From an uncultured Clostridia bacterium (lineage in GTDB: Bacteria; Bacillota; Clostridia; Christensenellales; Borkfalkiaceae): a DNA stretch of 64,000 bases. The DNA lies in assembly GCA_947624805.1 (NCBI GenBank), contig CANQLW010000002.1:1-64000 (forward strand). The letters run 5' to 3'. The notes below the pieces were generated by a model, which saw nothing but the letters and a program-made list of their open reading frames with translations, did no database searches and was not told where the DNA came from. Below, piece by piece: positions 1 through 9,472 of the stretch. Within the stretch, counting starts at the first letter, position 1; every line of letters starts with the position of its first letter. The position numbers and the translations under genes were made by a program.

Positions 1-75
1 TCGGGGTCGAACCGATACGGTATCACTACCACAGGATTTTGAGTCCAGCGCGTCTGCCAATTCCACCACACCGGC
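1..75 (-). tRNA. tRNA-Leu, anticodon CAA, truncated at the window edge
   Basis: Reverse complement begins GCCGGTGTGGTGGAATTGGCAGACGCGCTGGACTCAAAATCCTGTGG...GGTTCGACCCCGA; D-loop, anticodon loop CTCAAAA, long variable arm and T-loop recognisable. Confidence 0.93.
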
Positions 76-182
76 TTGTCGTGTAAATTATATCCGATTT
101 ATCCGAAAAAGGCAAGCGATTTCTTTCATATTCTTGCAAAAAAAGGGAAAACATGGTACAATATCAATGTAAGGAGAACATT

Positions 183-2732
183 ATGGGCAATCGGACCAAA
201 CTTGTACTCATTGACGGAAACAGTCTACTGAATCGCGCTTACTACGCAATGACCGTCTTTACGACCAAAGACGGTATGCCCACAAACGGGATCTTCGGGT
301 TCGTGAAGTTGATCTTCAAGATCATCGAGACCGTCCAGCCTGAATATCTTGCGGTGGCGTTCGATCTGCACGCTCCCACGTTCCGCCATCAGATGTATGA
401 CGGATACAAGGCGACGCGGAAGCCCATGCCAGAGGAGCTCGTCGTACAGGTCCCTGTTCTGAAAGAGCTGCTTGCCGCCATGAAGATCCGTACCGTCGAA
501 CTTGCAGGCTATGAGGCGGACGACATCATCGGAACGCTTTCCCGTAAATATCAGAACACCGACGTCTATATCTACACGGGGGACAGGGATTCCTACCAGC
601 TCGTCAATGAAAACGTGAGCGTGTGTTTTACCAAGAAGGGAGTTACGGAGATCGATCTCCTGACAAATGAAAATTTCCGTGCAAAGGTCGGGCTCGAACC
701 GTGGCAGATTGTGGAAGAGAAGGCGCTCATGGGGGACAGTTCGGACAATATCCCGGGGGTGAAGGGGATAGGGCCCAAGTCGGCGCTCGATCTTTTGGTG
801 ACATACGGGAGCGTCGAAAAGGTGTATGAAAACCTCGACGAGATCTCGCCTTCCCTCAGAAAACGTCTCGAGGAGGGAAGGGAATCCGCTATGCTCTCCC
901 ATATCCTTGCAACGATCGTCACCGACGTCCCGCTCGACGTTTCTCTCGAGAGCTGTGCGCTCCGTCTGCCCTTCCCCGAGGAGGCGAGAAGTTTCTTTTC
1001 CAAACTCGAATTCCGTTCCTTGACGGACAGCGAGTTTTTCCCCAAAGAGCGGGAGGCGATCATCGAAACGGTGGAGTGCGATTCCGTCGCGGCGCTCAAA
1101 GAGCTTCTTCCGAAGAACGGCGAGATCGCTCTCTGTTTAGAACTCGAGAGCTGTCATATCTATTTCGGCGGCAGGGAATACCTGTTCCCGCTCCGCCAGA
1201 ACTTTTTGCAGACGGGATTCTTTGTCGATGAGCTCTGTCCCATCTTCGAAATCATCTTCTCGGGCAAATATACCGTGCTCGTGCCCGATCTGAAGGCGCT
1301 TTTGCATATGTTCGACGAGCTCGGCATGAAAATCGATTGCGATGTGGAAGACGTCGCCCTGCTTCGCTATCTCGTCGATTCCAATCTCCGCACCATGAGC
1401 CCCGCGGAATTCACCAAAGATTTTTCCCTGCCCGACTGCAACCGAGCCTATGCGCTCTATCTCGCCTATCATGATGCACTCTCCCGCGCCCACGGCAATG
1501 CGGAGGAGAAACTGTATCGGGAACTCGAGCTTCCGCTCGTGCGTGTCCTCTATGAAATGGAGCATTACGGGGTGAGGGTCGACACGGATAAATTCCCCGA
1601 ATTTTCCGAAAAATTCGCCGCGGAGACCAGAGCGCTTTCAAAACGGATCTATGAGCTTGCGGGCGTTGAGAATTTCAACATCAATTCGCCCTATCAGCTC
1701 TCCGAGGTCCTGTTCGATAAGCTCGCCTTGGACCCCGGGGGAGCAAAGCGCAATTCGAGAGGTGGGTATTCCACGAGCGCGGATGTCCTCGAAAAACTTG
1801 CCGAGGAGCATGAGATCGTACGGCTTATCCTGCGTTATCGGGAGATCCAGAAACTTCGGTCGACCTATATCGACGGGATCCGTCCGCTCGTGTCGAACGG
1901 CATCATCCACACGACTTTCAACCAGACCGCCACGACGACGGGCAGGATCTCGAGCGCAAACCCCAATTTGCAGAATATTCCCGTCCGTACGGAGGAGGGT
2001 AAGGAGCTCAGGAAACTGTTTATCGCGCGGACGGGTCATGTGCTCGTAGACGCCGACTATTCCCAGATCGAATTGCGGCTGCTCGCCCATATGTCGGACT
2101 GCCAGACTTTGATCGAGGCTTACAGGAACGGGGAGGACATCCATGCCTCCACGGCATCCATCGTCTTCGGCGTCCCGCTGCCCAACGTGACGGCGACGAT
2201 GCGGCGGAAGGCGAAGAGCGTCAATTTCGGCATTATCTATGGGATGAGCGCCTTCGGCCTCGGAAAGGACATCCATGTGCCTCAGGCGGAAGCGCAGGGC
2301 TACATCAAACGCTACTTCGAGACACACCCCGAGGTTAAGGCATTCATGGATGAAAACGTCCGCTTCGCCAAAGAGAACGGGTATGTCACGACGATTTTGG
2401 GGAGAAAACGCTACATTCCCGAGCTGAGATCTCCCAACTATAACTTGCGGGCGTTCGGCGAGCGTGCAGCGATGAATATGCCCCTTCAGGGGAGCGCCGC
2501 CGACATCATCAAGATCGCGATGCTCGGCGTCTCGAGAAGGTTAAAAGAAGAAAAGATGCAATCCAAGCTCGTCTTGCAAGTCCACGACGAACTGGTCATC
2601 GACGCTCCCGCCGAGGAGGCGGAACTCGCGAAGAGGGTTTTACAGGAGGAGATGGAGAAGGCTGCGACGCTCAGCGTGCCGCTTGTCGCAGAGGCATCCG
2701 TCGGACGCAGCTGGTATGACGCAAAGAAGTAA
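183..2732 (+). CDS. polA: DNA polymerase I
   Basis: MGNRTKLVLIDGNSLLNRAYYA 5'-nuclease start; polymerase motifs DADYSQIELRLLAHMS and VLQVHDELVID; start at 183 after AAGGAG. Confidence 0.97.
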   Translation: MGNRTKLVLIDGNSLLNRAYYAMTVFTTKDGMPTNGIFGFVKLIFKIIETVQPEYLAVAFDLHAPTFRHQMYDGYKATRKPMPEELVVQVPVLKELLAAMKIRTVELAGYEADDIIGTLSRKYQNTDVYIYTGDRDSYQLVNENVSVCFTKKGVTEIDLLTNENFRAKVGLEPWQIVEEKALMGDSSDNIPGVKGIGPKSALDLLVTYGSVEKVYENLDEISPSLRKRLEEGRESAMLSHILATIVTDVPLDVSLESCALRLPFPEEARSFFSKLEFRSLTDSEFFPKEREAIIETVECDSVAALKELLPKNGEIALCLELESCHIYFGGREYLFPLRQNFLQTGFFVDELCPIFEIIFSGKYTVLVPDLKALLHMFDELGMKIDCDVEDVALLRYLVDSNLRTMSPAEFTKDFSLPDCNRAYALYLAYHDALSRAHGNAEEKLYRELELPLVRVLYEMEHYGVRVDTDKFPEFSEKFAAETRALSKRIYELAGVENFNINSPYQLSEVLFDKLALDPGGAKRNSRGGYSTSADVLEKLAEEHEIVRLILRYREIQKLRSTYIDGIRPLVSNGIIHTTFNQTATTTGRISSANPNLQNIPVRTEEGKELRKLFIARTGHVLVDADYSQIELRLLAHMSDCQTLIEAYRNGEDIHASTASIVFGVPLPNVTATMRRKAKSVNFGIIYGMSAFGLGKDIHVPQAEAQGYIKRYFETHPEVKAFMDENVRFAKENGYVTTILGRKRYIPELRSPNYNLRAFGERAAMNMPLQGSAADIIKIAMLGVSRRLKEEKMQSKLVLQVHDELVIDAPAEEAELAKRVLQEEMEKAATLSVPLVAEASVGRSWYDAKK

Positions 2733-3297
2733 GATCGCCGTGACGGGCGGGATCGGAAGCGGGAAGACCGCCGTCTGCGATATCCTGAAAGCGCTCGGCT
2801 ATCCCGTGTATTCCTGCGACGACATCTCCCGTGAAATGTGGCGGGAAGCGGGGTATCTTGCCATGCTCGCCCGACTGTTTCCGTCTTGCACGATCGACGG
2901 AAAAATCGACAAGAAGCTGCTTTCGGAGCTTGTATTTCGGGACGTGGAGGCGAGAAAATTGCTGGAATCCGTCTCCCATCCGCGTATCATGGACGAGCTC
3001 ATGCGCAAAATGGGGGAGCATAGCGTCTCCTTCGGGGAAGTGCCTCTACTCTTTGAAGGGGGGTATCAGTCCCTTTTTGACGGCGTTTTCCTCGTTACAA
3101 GACCCCTGAAAGAGCGGATCGCCGCCGTTGCCTCGCGGGACGGCTTGTCCGAGGCACAGATCGAAAGCCGCATCGCCGCGCAGCTCCCCGATGAAAAAAA
3201 AGAGGGGGAGAGGGTATATCGCATCGAAAACAGCGGTTCGATGGACGATCTCCGCCGCGCCGTGCTTTCGGCGCTTTCAGAGGCGGGACTTGTTTGA
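2716..3297 (+). CDS. coaE: Dephospho-CoA kinase
   Basis: IAVTGGIGSGKTAVCDILKALGYPVYSCDDISREM: P-loop and CoaE pattern; overlaps polA 3' end. Confidence 0.93.
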   Translation: MTQRSKIAVTGGIGSGKTAVCDILKALGYPVYSCDDISREMWREAGYLAMLARLFPSCTIDGKIDKKLLSELVFRDVEARKLLESVSHPRIMDELMRKMGEHSVSFGEVPLLFEGGYQSLFDGVFLVTRPLKERIAAVASRDGLSEAQIESRIAAQLPDEKKEGERVYRIENSGSMDDLRRAVLSALSEAGLV

Positions 3298-3364
3298 TGT
3301 TCCCGTTCCTGTGGTATAATTATCTTGAAGGACCGTGCGGAAAGCACGGCTTAGGAGGATTTCT

Positions 3365-4459
3365 ATGATCGGCATTGTGATCGGCATTTTATTCTTTCTC
3401 ATCGCCGCGGGCGGGATCGTTTTTTCGGTCTTCATGCGTCTGAAGAGAAGGAAGAAGCAATTTATCTGGGGCGGGCTCGGCGTTGCCGCCGTCTTTGCGC
3501 TCCTGTTTTTCTTTATCCCGTTCAGCATCCACACCGTGGGCCCGGGCGAGGTCGCCGTTGTCAAACATCTCGGAAAGGCGACCGAAGTCCGTGCGTCGGG
3601 TACATATTTTAATTTCTGGATCACCGACGCCTATGAGATGTACGATGCCAAGGTGCAGAATCTCGACATGGACGCTAACACCTACTCCAAGGACGCCCAG
3701 ACGATGGATATCGCCATGACGGTGCAGTTCTCGATCAAGGCGGATAAGGCGCTCGAGATCGCAGAACAGTACGGTACGCTCGAGGCGCTCGGGAACCGTA
3801 TCACCTCGGTCGCGGAGGCGACGACAAAGTCAACGCTTTCCGCCTATTCCGCCATGGAGATCATCGAAAAGCGCGCCACGATCTCCGTGGAAGTCGAGGA
3901 GAACGTCAAAAGTATCATCGATGACACCTTCTATGTCAACATTGAAAAGGTCGTGCTCACCAACATCGATTTCTCGGACGCGTTCGAACAGACCGTCGAG
4001 GACAAGATGATCGCGGAGCAGGAGAAGCTCAAGGCGGAGTATGAGAAGGAGACGGCAATCATCAAGGCGGAGCAGGAGCTCGAAGTTGCCAAATTACAGG
4101 CACAGGCACGCATCGCGGAGGCGGAAGGCAACGCCGAGGCGCAGCTCGTCATCGCACAGGCGGAGGCAAATGCCATCAAGGCAAAATCCGTCGAGGTCGC
4201 CCGTATGCTCGGCTTCCACATCACGGAAACTCCCGTCTATGAAACGGATGAGGAGGGGAATCCCGTGCAGACAGGCGTTGCGTATGAGATTGATTTCACA
4301 GACAAGACGGCGGAGGAGATTTCTGTAATTGCCGACTATCTGAAATATATCGAGTATCTCGCCGCTTGGGACGGCAAACTTCCCGATGTCCTCGTGACGG
4401 GTGAGGGGGCGAGCGTCATCCTTCCCCTGCCCGACACAGGCAATGAGACGACTCCGTAA
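3365..4459 (+). CDS. SPFH/prohibitin-like membrane protein
   Basis: N-terminal TM segments, FSIHTVGPGEVAVVKHLGKA..., coiled-coil EAEGNAEAQLVIAQAEANAIKAKS; AGGAGG RBS. Confidence 0.85.
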   Translation: MIGIVIGILFFLIAAGGIVFSVFMRLKRRKKQFIWGGLGVAAVFALLFFFIPFSIHTVGPGEVAVVKHLGKATEVRASGTYFNFWITDAYEMYDAKVQNLDMDANTYSKDAQTMDIAMTVQFSIKADKALEIAEQYGTLEALGNRITSVAEATTKSTLSAYSAMEIIEKRATISVEVEENVKSIIDDTFYVNIEKVVLTNIDFSDAFEQTVEDKMIAEQEKLKAEYEKETAIIKAEQELEVAKLQAQARIAEAEGNAEAQLVIAQAEANAIKAKSVEVARMLGFHITETPVYETDEEGNPVQTGVAYEIDFTDKTAEEISVIADYLKYIEYLAAWDGKLPDVLVTGEGASVILPLPDTGNETTP

Positions 4460-4465
4460 CTTCAG

Positions 4466-4490
4466 ACTCCCCCGCGAGGGGGAGTTTTTT
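4466..4490 (+). terminator. Rho-independent terminator
   Basis: ACTCCCCCGCGAGGGGGAGT followed by TTTTT. Confidence 0.88.
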
Positions 4491-4533
4491 GCGGCCTCTT
4501 AAACGCTTTTTGATACGGTTCGCTGCGGGCATA

Positions 4534-4562
4534 TTGACAAAACAGGTTTTGGCATATATAAT
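4534..4562 (+). promoter_or_regulatory. Sigma-A type promoter
   Basis: TTGACA-17 bp-TATAAT upstream of the 4598 CDS. Confidence 0.75.
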
Positions 4563-4597
4563 ACATATACAATATGTAAAAAGACAAGGGGAAAACC

Positions 4598-5719
4598 ATG
4601 AAAAAATTTATTTCCGTTGTTTGTCTTGTGATGTCGCTCCTTCTCGTCCTGTGCGGCTGCGGCAGTTCGCCAATTGAATGGAAGCTCAACGATTTGGGCG
4701 GCGACGTCGATTTTCATACCGATGCGCAGAGGAAATACCTCGAGGGCAACTATCTCGATCTCGGGACGGTCACGGGGAACAAGGAAGCGAGCCGCCCGCA
4801 AGCCATTACGCTCTCATGGACGGCGACGCCGAAGGATGTGACTGTCTCTTCCTATACCGTCGAGCTCTCCACGGACAAGCAATTCGGGAGTGTCCGTACC
4901 TATGCCGCGGAGGGGACAGAGGTCGAGATCAACAATCTCCTCCTCGCACAAACCTATTACTGGCGTGTCAGGGCGACGCTCTCGGACGGCAAGACGGTCA
5001 CATCCGAACCCTCCGATTTCACCACGACCTTTCAGGCGCCCCGCAATCTGTATGTCGACGGCATCACGAACGTGCGTGACCTCGGCGGGTGGGAGACTCT
5101 CGACGGCGGAGTCGTCAGACAGGGCATGATCTTCCGCTGCGCAAGGCTGAATGAGAGCAAGACGGAGACGGTCAAAATCGAGATCACCGAGGAAGGCAAG
5201 CGGACGATGCTCGAAGATCTCGGCGTGAAGAGTGAGATCGATCTCCGCATGAAGGAAGCGCATGGCTATGAGTCGGGCGGGATTACCTCATCGCCTCTCG
5301 GCGACAGCGTTACATATTATAATGTGGAGCTGGAATGGAATAACGGCAATTATCTGCTCAACAATCAGGATTCCGTCCGCCGCTTCTTCGAACTTGCCTC
5401 CGACGAGAAAAACTATCCCTTCATCTTCCATTGCGACATCGGCACGGACAGGACGGGGATGTTTGCATTTCTCATCAACGGCCTCTGCGGGGTGAGCGAG
5501 GAGGACCTCTACCGCGATTATCTCTTCTCGAACTTCGGAAAGATCGGCGGTTCGCGGTCTCTTAGCAATATCGAGAATAACTACCTTGCGACGATCAAAG
5601 CCGCGGAAGGGGACACGCTCAGTGAAAAGATCGAGAACTGTCTGACGACGCAGCTGAATATCCCGCTCGGGCAACTCGAGGCAATCAAAGACATCATGAA
5701 AGATTGGAGTTTGACATGA
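4598..5719 (+). CDS. Tyrosine-protein phosphatase-like lipoprotein with FN3-like N-terminal region
   Basis: Lipobox LLLVLCGCG; NVRDLGGWETLDGG and HCDIGTDRTGMFAFLI (Cx5R loop). Confidence 0.85.
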   Translation: MKKFISVVCLVMSLLLVLCGCGSSPIEWKLNDLGGDVDFHTDAQRKYLEGNYLDLGTVTGNKEASRPQAITLSWTATPKDVTVSSYTVELSTDKQFGSVRTYAAEGTEVEINNLLLAQTYYWRVRATLSDGKTVTSEPSDFTTTFQAPRNLYVDGITNVRDLGGWETLDGGVVRQGMIFRCARLNESKTETVKIEITEEGKRTMLEDLGVKSEIDLRMKEAHGYESGGITSSPLGDSVTYYNVELEWNNGNYLLNNQDSVRRFFELASDEKNYPFIFHCDIGTDRTGMFAFLINGLCGVSEEDLYRDYLFSNFGKIGGSRSLSNIENNYLATIKAAEGDTLSEKIENCLTTQLNIPLGQLEAIKDIMKDWSLT

Positions 5720-5725
5720 AAAGAA

Positions 5726-5752
5726 GGCCCGCCGTGCGATGCACGGTGGGCC
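5726..5752. terminator. Hairpin between convergent genes
   Basis: GGCCCGCCGTGCGATGCACGGTGGGCC. Confidence 0.7.
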
Positions 5753-5769
5753 GTTGCCTTGAAAGGGGT

Positions 5770-7731
5770 TTATGACCAGTTATGTTTGGTGAGCCAAGCG
5801 ACGCGGTCAACAAGCCACTGTTTCAATATCTTGATGTCGCGCAGCCAGTCGGCTTCCGCTTCTTGCTGACTCTTGCCCAGCCATTTCACATAATTTTTTC
5901 CCATTGCCGCCTTGTAGGTCTCATAGACGGTATCGTTGAGACGCTCATCGAGGAAGGAAAGAATCTTGGGCGCGAGGATCTTCCACCTTGCCTGCACGGC
6001 CTGTTTGAACGATGCGTTGCGGTAGAGTTTGATGAAGAGTTCGCTTGCGGTATGGGCGGAACTTGACTGCACGCTGTCTGCGACATAGATCCCCTCGGGG
6101 GATTGGTCGCCCCGCGTCGCATTGCAGGTCGCATCGAAGTCCCAAGGGGGACCCGCAAAGAGCTTGCCGTTCGGCTTCTTGTAGAGGTAGAAGGAGCTAT
6201 ACCCGAGATCTGCATTTTTGAACAGTTCGAAGAGGATATACATATCCACGAAGGAATCGACGTCTGCAAGCGTGGAGAAGGTCGCATAGTCCACGCTGTT
6301 CGGTTCCCCGAGGACGGCGTTGTAAACGCTCTGCACATAATTCTTGATATAGGCAATCTGCTGCATATACTCGGCCTTGGTGACGCCCGCTTTGCCGTCG
6401 CGGACATCCTCGGGGTCGGGAGAGTGGACGGTGAAGGGGTATTTGACGATGCCTCCGTCCAGCGTGAAATGCTCGACGCCCTCTTCTCCCTCCGCATAGG
6501 CGTCATATTCAAGGAGATAGCCTGTACTTGCATAATCGGAGCCCGTGCCGAGGAAATCCGACTCGATATCCACACGGCCCTCGCCCACGCGGACGTGCTC
6601 GCAGAGGAGATAGACGCCGCGGTACTCGCCGTTTACATAGAGATCGAGCCAGTGCGCCTGTGTGGAATATTCGATGTTGTCGAAGACCTCGTTTGCCATA
6701 TTGTAGGCGAGATAGTTGCGGCTCATCGTCGTCTCGGGGAACTGGCTGCTTACACAGGCGATGAGTACCCAATGTTTGTTTGCCTCCCTTCCGAAGAGGG
6801 ATTGTTTTTTGTCGAATTTGATCTTATACCCCCTTTTGTCATAGGGGATATCCGTCCACGAGCCGTTGCCTCTGCCGCGGAATTCCGCTTTGAGGTCATC
6901 GAGAAGATATTCATCCTCGGTATTCTCGAGAGAGATGTTGCTTTGGATATACTGTTCACGGCCGACGCTGCCGAGCGGGTAGACATCCCCGTTTTCGGCA
7001 TACAGATCGATGAAGAGGGCGGGCAGGTTGGTGAGTTCCATCCACTCGGCGTAGAGAGTGATGTCGCTTGAGGGCATCGTCGTGAATTCAAACGTTGTGC
7101 CGCTGATATCCGTCCAGCGGACGAAATGATAGCCTTTGCGGTTCACTTTCGGGGCGGTGATGGGCGTGCCCGCCTCGGCGACGATCGGGGGGAGATGGTA
7201 ATCCTCCGCCCGCGTGACAAAGCTGATCGTCACGGCCTCTATCCATTTGGCGGTGAGCGTTATGTCCCGATCGGGCATCGTTGTATCCCTGAACGGCTCG
7301 CCGTCTGATAGCCACCCGTCAAAGAGATAGTGTGCACGGGAGGGGGAGGCGGGGAGTTCGATCTTCTCTCCCGCAGCATACTCTAAGTCTTGAAAGCTCG
7401 TCGCGCCTTCGCCCGTTTCAAAGGAGAGGGTGAAGAGTTTGGTCCAGCGTGCCGTGAGGGTGATATCCCCCTCGGGCATCGTGTCGAAGACGAAGGTTTC
7501 ACCGTCGCATTCCCATCCTTCGAAGCGATACCCATCGCGGACGGGGTCATCAGGGGCATAGATTTTGCCGCCGATCCGTGCGGTCAGGGGATCGATCGAG
7601 ACGCCGTCTATGCCTGTTTCATAGGTGATCGTCGCCGTCATGGACGTTCCGCCTTGTTTGTTGCATCCTGCCGCCGCCGTGAGGAGGAGAGATGCAAGCA
7701 GTGTCATGAGTAGCGCCCTGATGAATTTCAT
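5770..7731 (-). CDS. CotH kinase family lipoprotein with N-terminal InlB B-repeat-like domains
   Basis: Lipobox LLLTAAAGC; three repeats of the RDGYRFEGWECDG..FDTMPEGDITLTARW type; CotH-like motifs ... GPPWDFDATCNA. Confidence 0.87.
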   Translation of the reverse strand: MKFIRALLMTLLASLLLTAAAGCNKQGGTSMTATITYETGIDGVSIDPLTARIGGKIYAPDDPVRDGYRFEGWECDGETFVFDTMPEGDITLTARWTKLFTLSFETGEGATSFQDLEYAAGEKIELPASPSRAHYLFDGWLSDGEPFRDTTMPDRDITLTAKWIEAVTISFVTRAEDYHLPPIVAEAGTPITAPKVNRKGYHFVRWTDISGTTFEFTTMPSSDITLYAEWMELTNLPALFIDLYAENGDVYPLGSVGREQYIQSNISLENTEDEYLLDDLKAEFRGRGNGSWTDIPYDKRGYKIKFDKKQSLFGREANKHWVLIACVSSQFPETTMSRNYLAYNMANEVFDNIEYSTQAHWLDLYVNGEYRGVYLLCEHVRVGEGRVDIESDFLGTGSDYASTGYLLEYDAYAEGEEGVEHFTLDGGIVKYPFTVHSPDPEDVRDGKAGVTKAEYMQQIAYIKNYVQSVYNAVLGEPNSVDYATFSTLADVDSFVDMYILFELFKNADLGYSSFYLYKKPNGKLFAGPPWDFDATCNATRGDQSPEGIYVADSVQSSSAHTASELFIKLYRNASFKQAVQARWKILAPKILSFLDERLNDTVYETYKAAMGKNYVKWLGKSQQEAEADWLRDIKILKQWLVDRVAWLTKHNWS

Positions 7732-7856
7732 CGGTTCTTTTTACCTCATAGTCAAAGTTTCTGTAGCTTTTCTTCATTGTAACATGAATCCATGCACTTG
7801 TCAAATGCCAATTAAACACATAAAATGACAGATTATCTCAAAAGTACATTTATGGA

Positions 7857-7884
7857 TTGACAATTTGCGTTTTTTTGGTATAAT
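7857..7884 (+). promoter_or_regulatory. Sigma-A type promoter
   Basis: TTGACA-16 bp-TATAAT. Confidence 0.7.
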
Positions 7885-7926
7885 GATAGGGAAGGAAACT
7901 GTACTTTCGGAAACGGGGGATCGGAA

Positions 7927-9462
7927 TTGTTGAAAAAGAGGATCGCCTCCGTCCTGTTGGCATTTCTCGTCTGCACGGCGCTCTGCGGCTGTGACACGGG
8001 GACGACGGCGGGGAATGAGGCGGAGCTTTCTGCAAGCGCACAACTGTTTTTAAGACTGGTCGGAGAGATCGGAGACGTCACGCTCGGGAGCGAGGCGGAT
8101 ATCAACGCGCCGCTCATCGTCTGGGAGCATCTTCCCGAGGCACAGCGGAGCCTCAAAGCCGTGCAGGAGGGGAAAGAACGTCTTGATGCCTGTAAGACAC
8201 AATTCGACGCCGCGGTCGGGGCGGCAGAGCGGGAAGCTCTTCAAAAGGAAGAGGACGCCCGTGTGAACCGTTTTCTCGATGCCGTCGCCTCTCTTCCCGC
8301 GGAGTCCGAGCTCGTCCTTGAAGACAGGGAGACGCTCGACGGCGTAAAGGCGCTCTATGACGCCCTGTCCGAGACGTCGAAATCGCTTGAAAGGGTCGCC
8401 GAGGCGGAGAAAAAATTCTTATCTCTCGGGGAAGCGCTCACCCGCATGGAGACAGAGGCGCGAGAACAGTTTGTCAAAGAACGGGCAGAAGCCTTTCTTT
8501 CGGCCGTAGAGGCGCTCGGAGAGGTCACGCTTGAATCGGGAGAGGAGATCTCGGCGCTCCTCGGCGACTTTGAATCGTTTGACGAGGACATCAAGGCATA
8601 CGAGGGCGTGGCGGAGGCCAAGGCCGTACTCGATGAAAAGATGAACACATACCGTGCCCTCAGGGATGAGGCGGATATCCGCGATTTCTGTTCGCGCGTG
8701 GAGGGGATCGGCGACGTGACCCTTGCAAGCGGGGACCTGATCAAAAGTACGCTTCTTGCCTACGATCTGTTATCCGATGCCGCAAAGGAAAATGCCGACG
8801 CACAGGCGGCATATGAAAAATTACAACAGAAAAAGGCGCGCTACGATGAGCTCTTCGCGATCGCAGAGCAGGAGAGGGTAGATATTTTCCTTGCAAAGGT
8901 CGCCCGCATTCCCGATGACACTTCAGGACTCGACATCACATGGTTTGATATGTTGAAAGACGCCTCGGATGCCTACTTTGCGCTCTCTTTGGAGACGCAA
9001 CAAAATAACGGGGCCGTCAAGGCGGCATTTGAGAAGTGGAACGCGGCGCAGAAACTTTTCGACGAAAAGGGGTATCGGCAGATCCCGATTGCGGCGGAAA
9101 AGATCGATTTCTCGGGAGATAACCCGCCCTACGTATTGATCCATACCTTTGAACACCTCGACACCACGCTCGCATTCTATCAGGTGGATAGCGTCGGCGC
9201 GCTTTCCGCATATGCAGACGGCTGTCTCGATGTCTATGTCGACGGGGCATATGTCGCGGCGGTGAAGATCGATATGACCAAACTTTTCAACAGATTCATC
9301 CTGAAAGAGGTTCTGCCCCTTTTGAAACCGCTTGAAGCGGAATACCCCGCGGTGAAGAGCGGCGCAAAGTTCTCGTTCACATTCCATTTCGAAGACAAGA
9401 AGGGGGAATTTATTCCCTCGGAGAAGACGCCGCGCTCGGGCGAAGTCACCTATACATGGTAA
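7927..9462 (+). CDS. Lipoprotein with about five tandem ~70-aa helical repeats
   Basis: TTG start; lipobox VCTALCGCD; repeats FLxxVexIGdVTLxSGxxI...YdxLsxxxK. Confidence 0.82.
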   Translation: MLKKRIASVLLAFLVCTALCGCDTGTTAGNEAELSASAQLFLRLVGEIGDVTLGSEADINAPLIVWEHLPEAQRSLKAVQEGKERLDACKTQFDAAVGAAEREALQKEEDARVNRFLDAVASLPAESELVLEDRETLDGVKALYDALSETSKSLERVAEAEKKFLSLGEALTRMETEAREQFVKERAEAFLSAVEALGEVTLESGEEISALLGDFESFDEDIKAYEGVAEAKAVLDEKMNTYRALRDEADIRDFCSRVEGIGDVTLASGDLIKSTLLAYDLLSDAAKENADAQAAYEKLQQKKARYDELFAIAEQERVDIFLAKVARIPDDTSGLDITWFDMLKDASDAYFALSLETQQNNGAVKAAFEKWNAAQKLFDEKGYRQIPIAAEKIDFSGDNPPYVLIHTFEHLDTTLAFYQVDSVGALSAYADGCLDVYVDGAYVAAVKIDMTKLFNRFILKEVLPLLKPLEAEYPAVKSGAKFSFTFHFEDKKGEFIPSEKTPRSGEVTYTW

Positions 9463-9472
9463 AGGAGAAGCA

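Noticed and set aside
6103-7071. 322-aa plus-strand ORF opposite the CotH gene
   Set aside because: Antisense to a protein with clear domains and lipobox.
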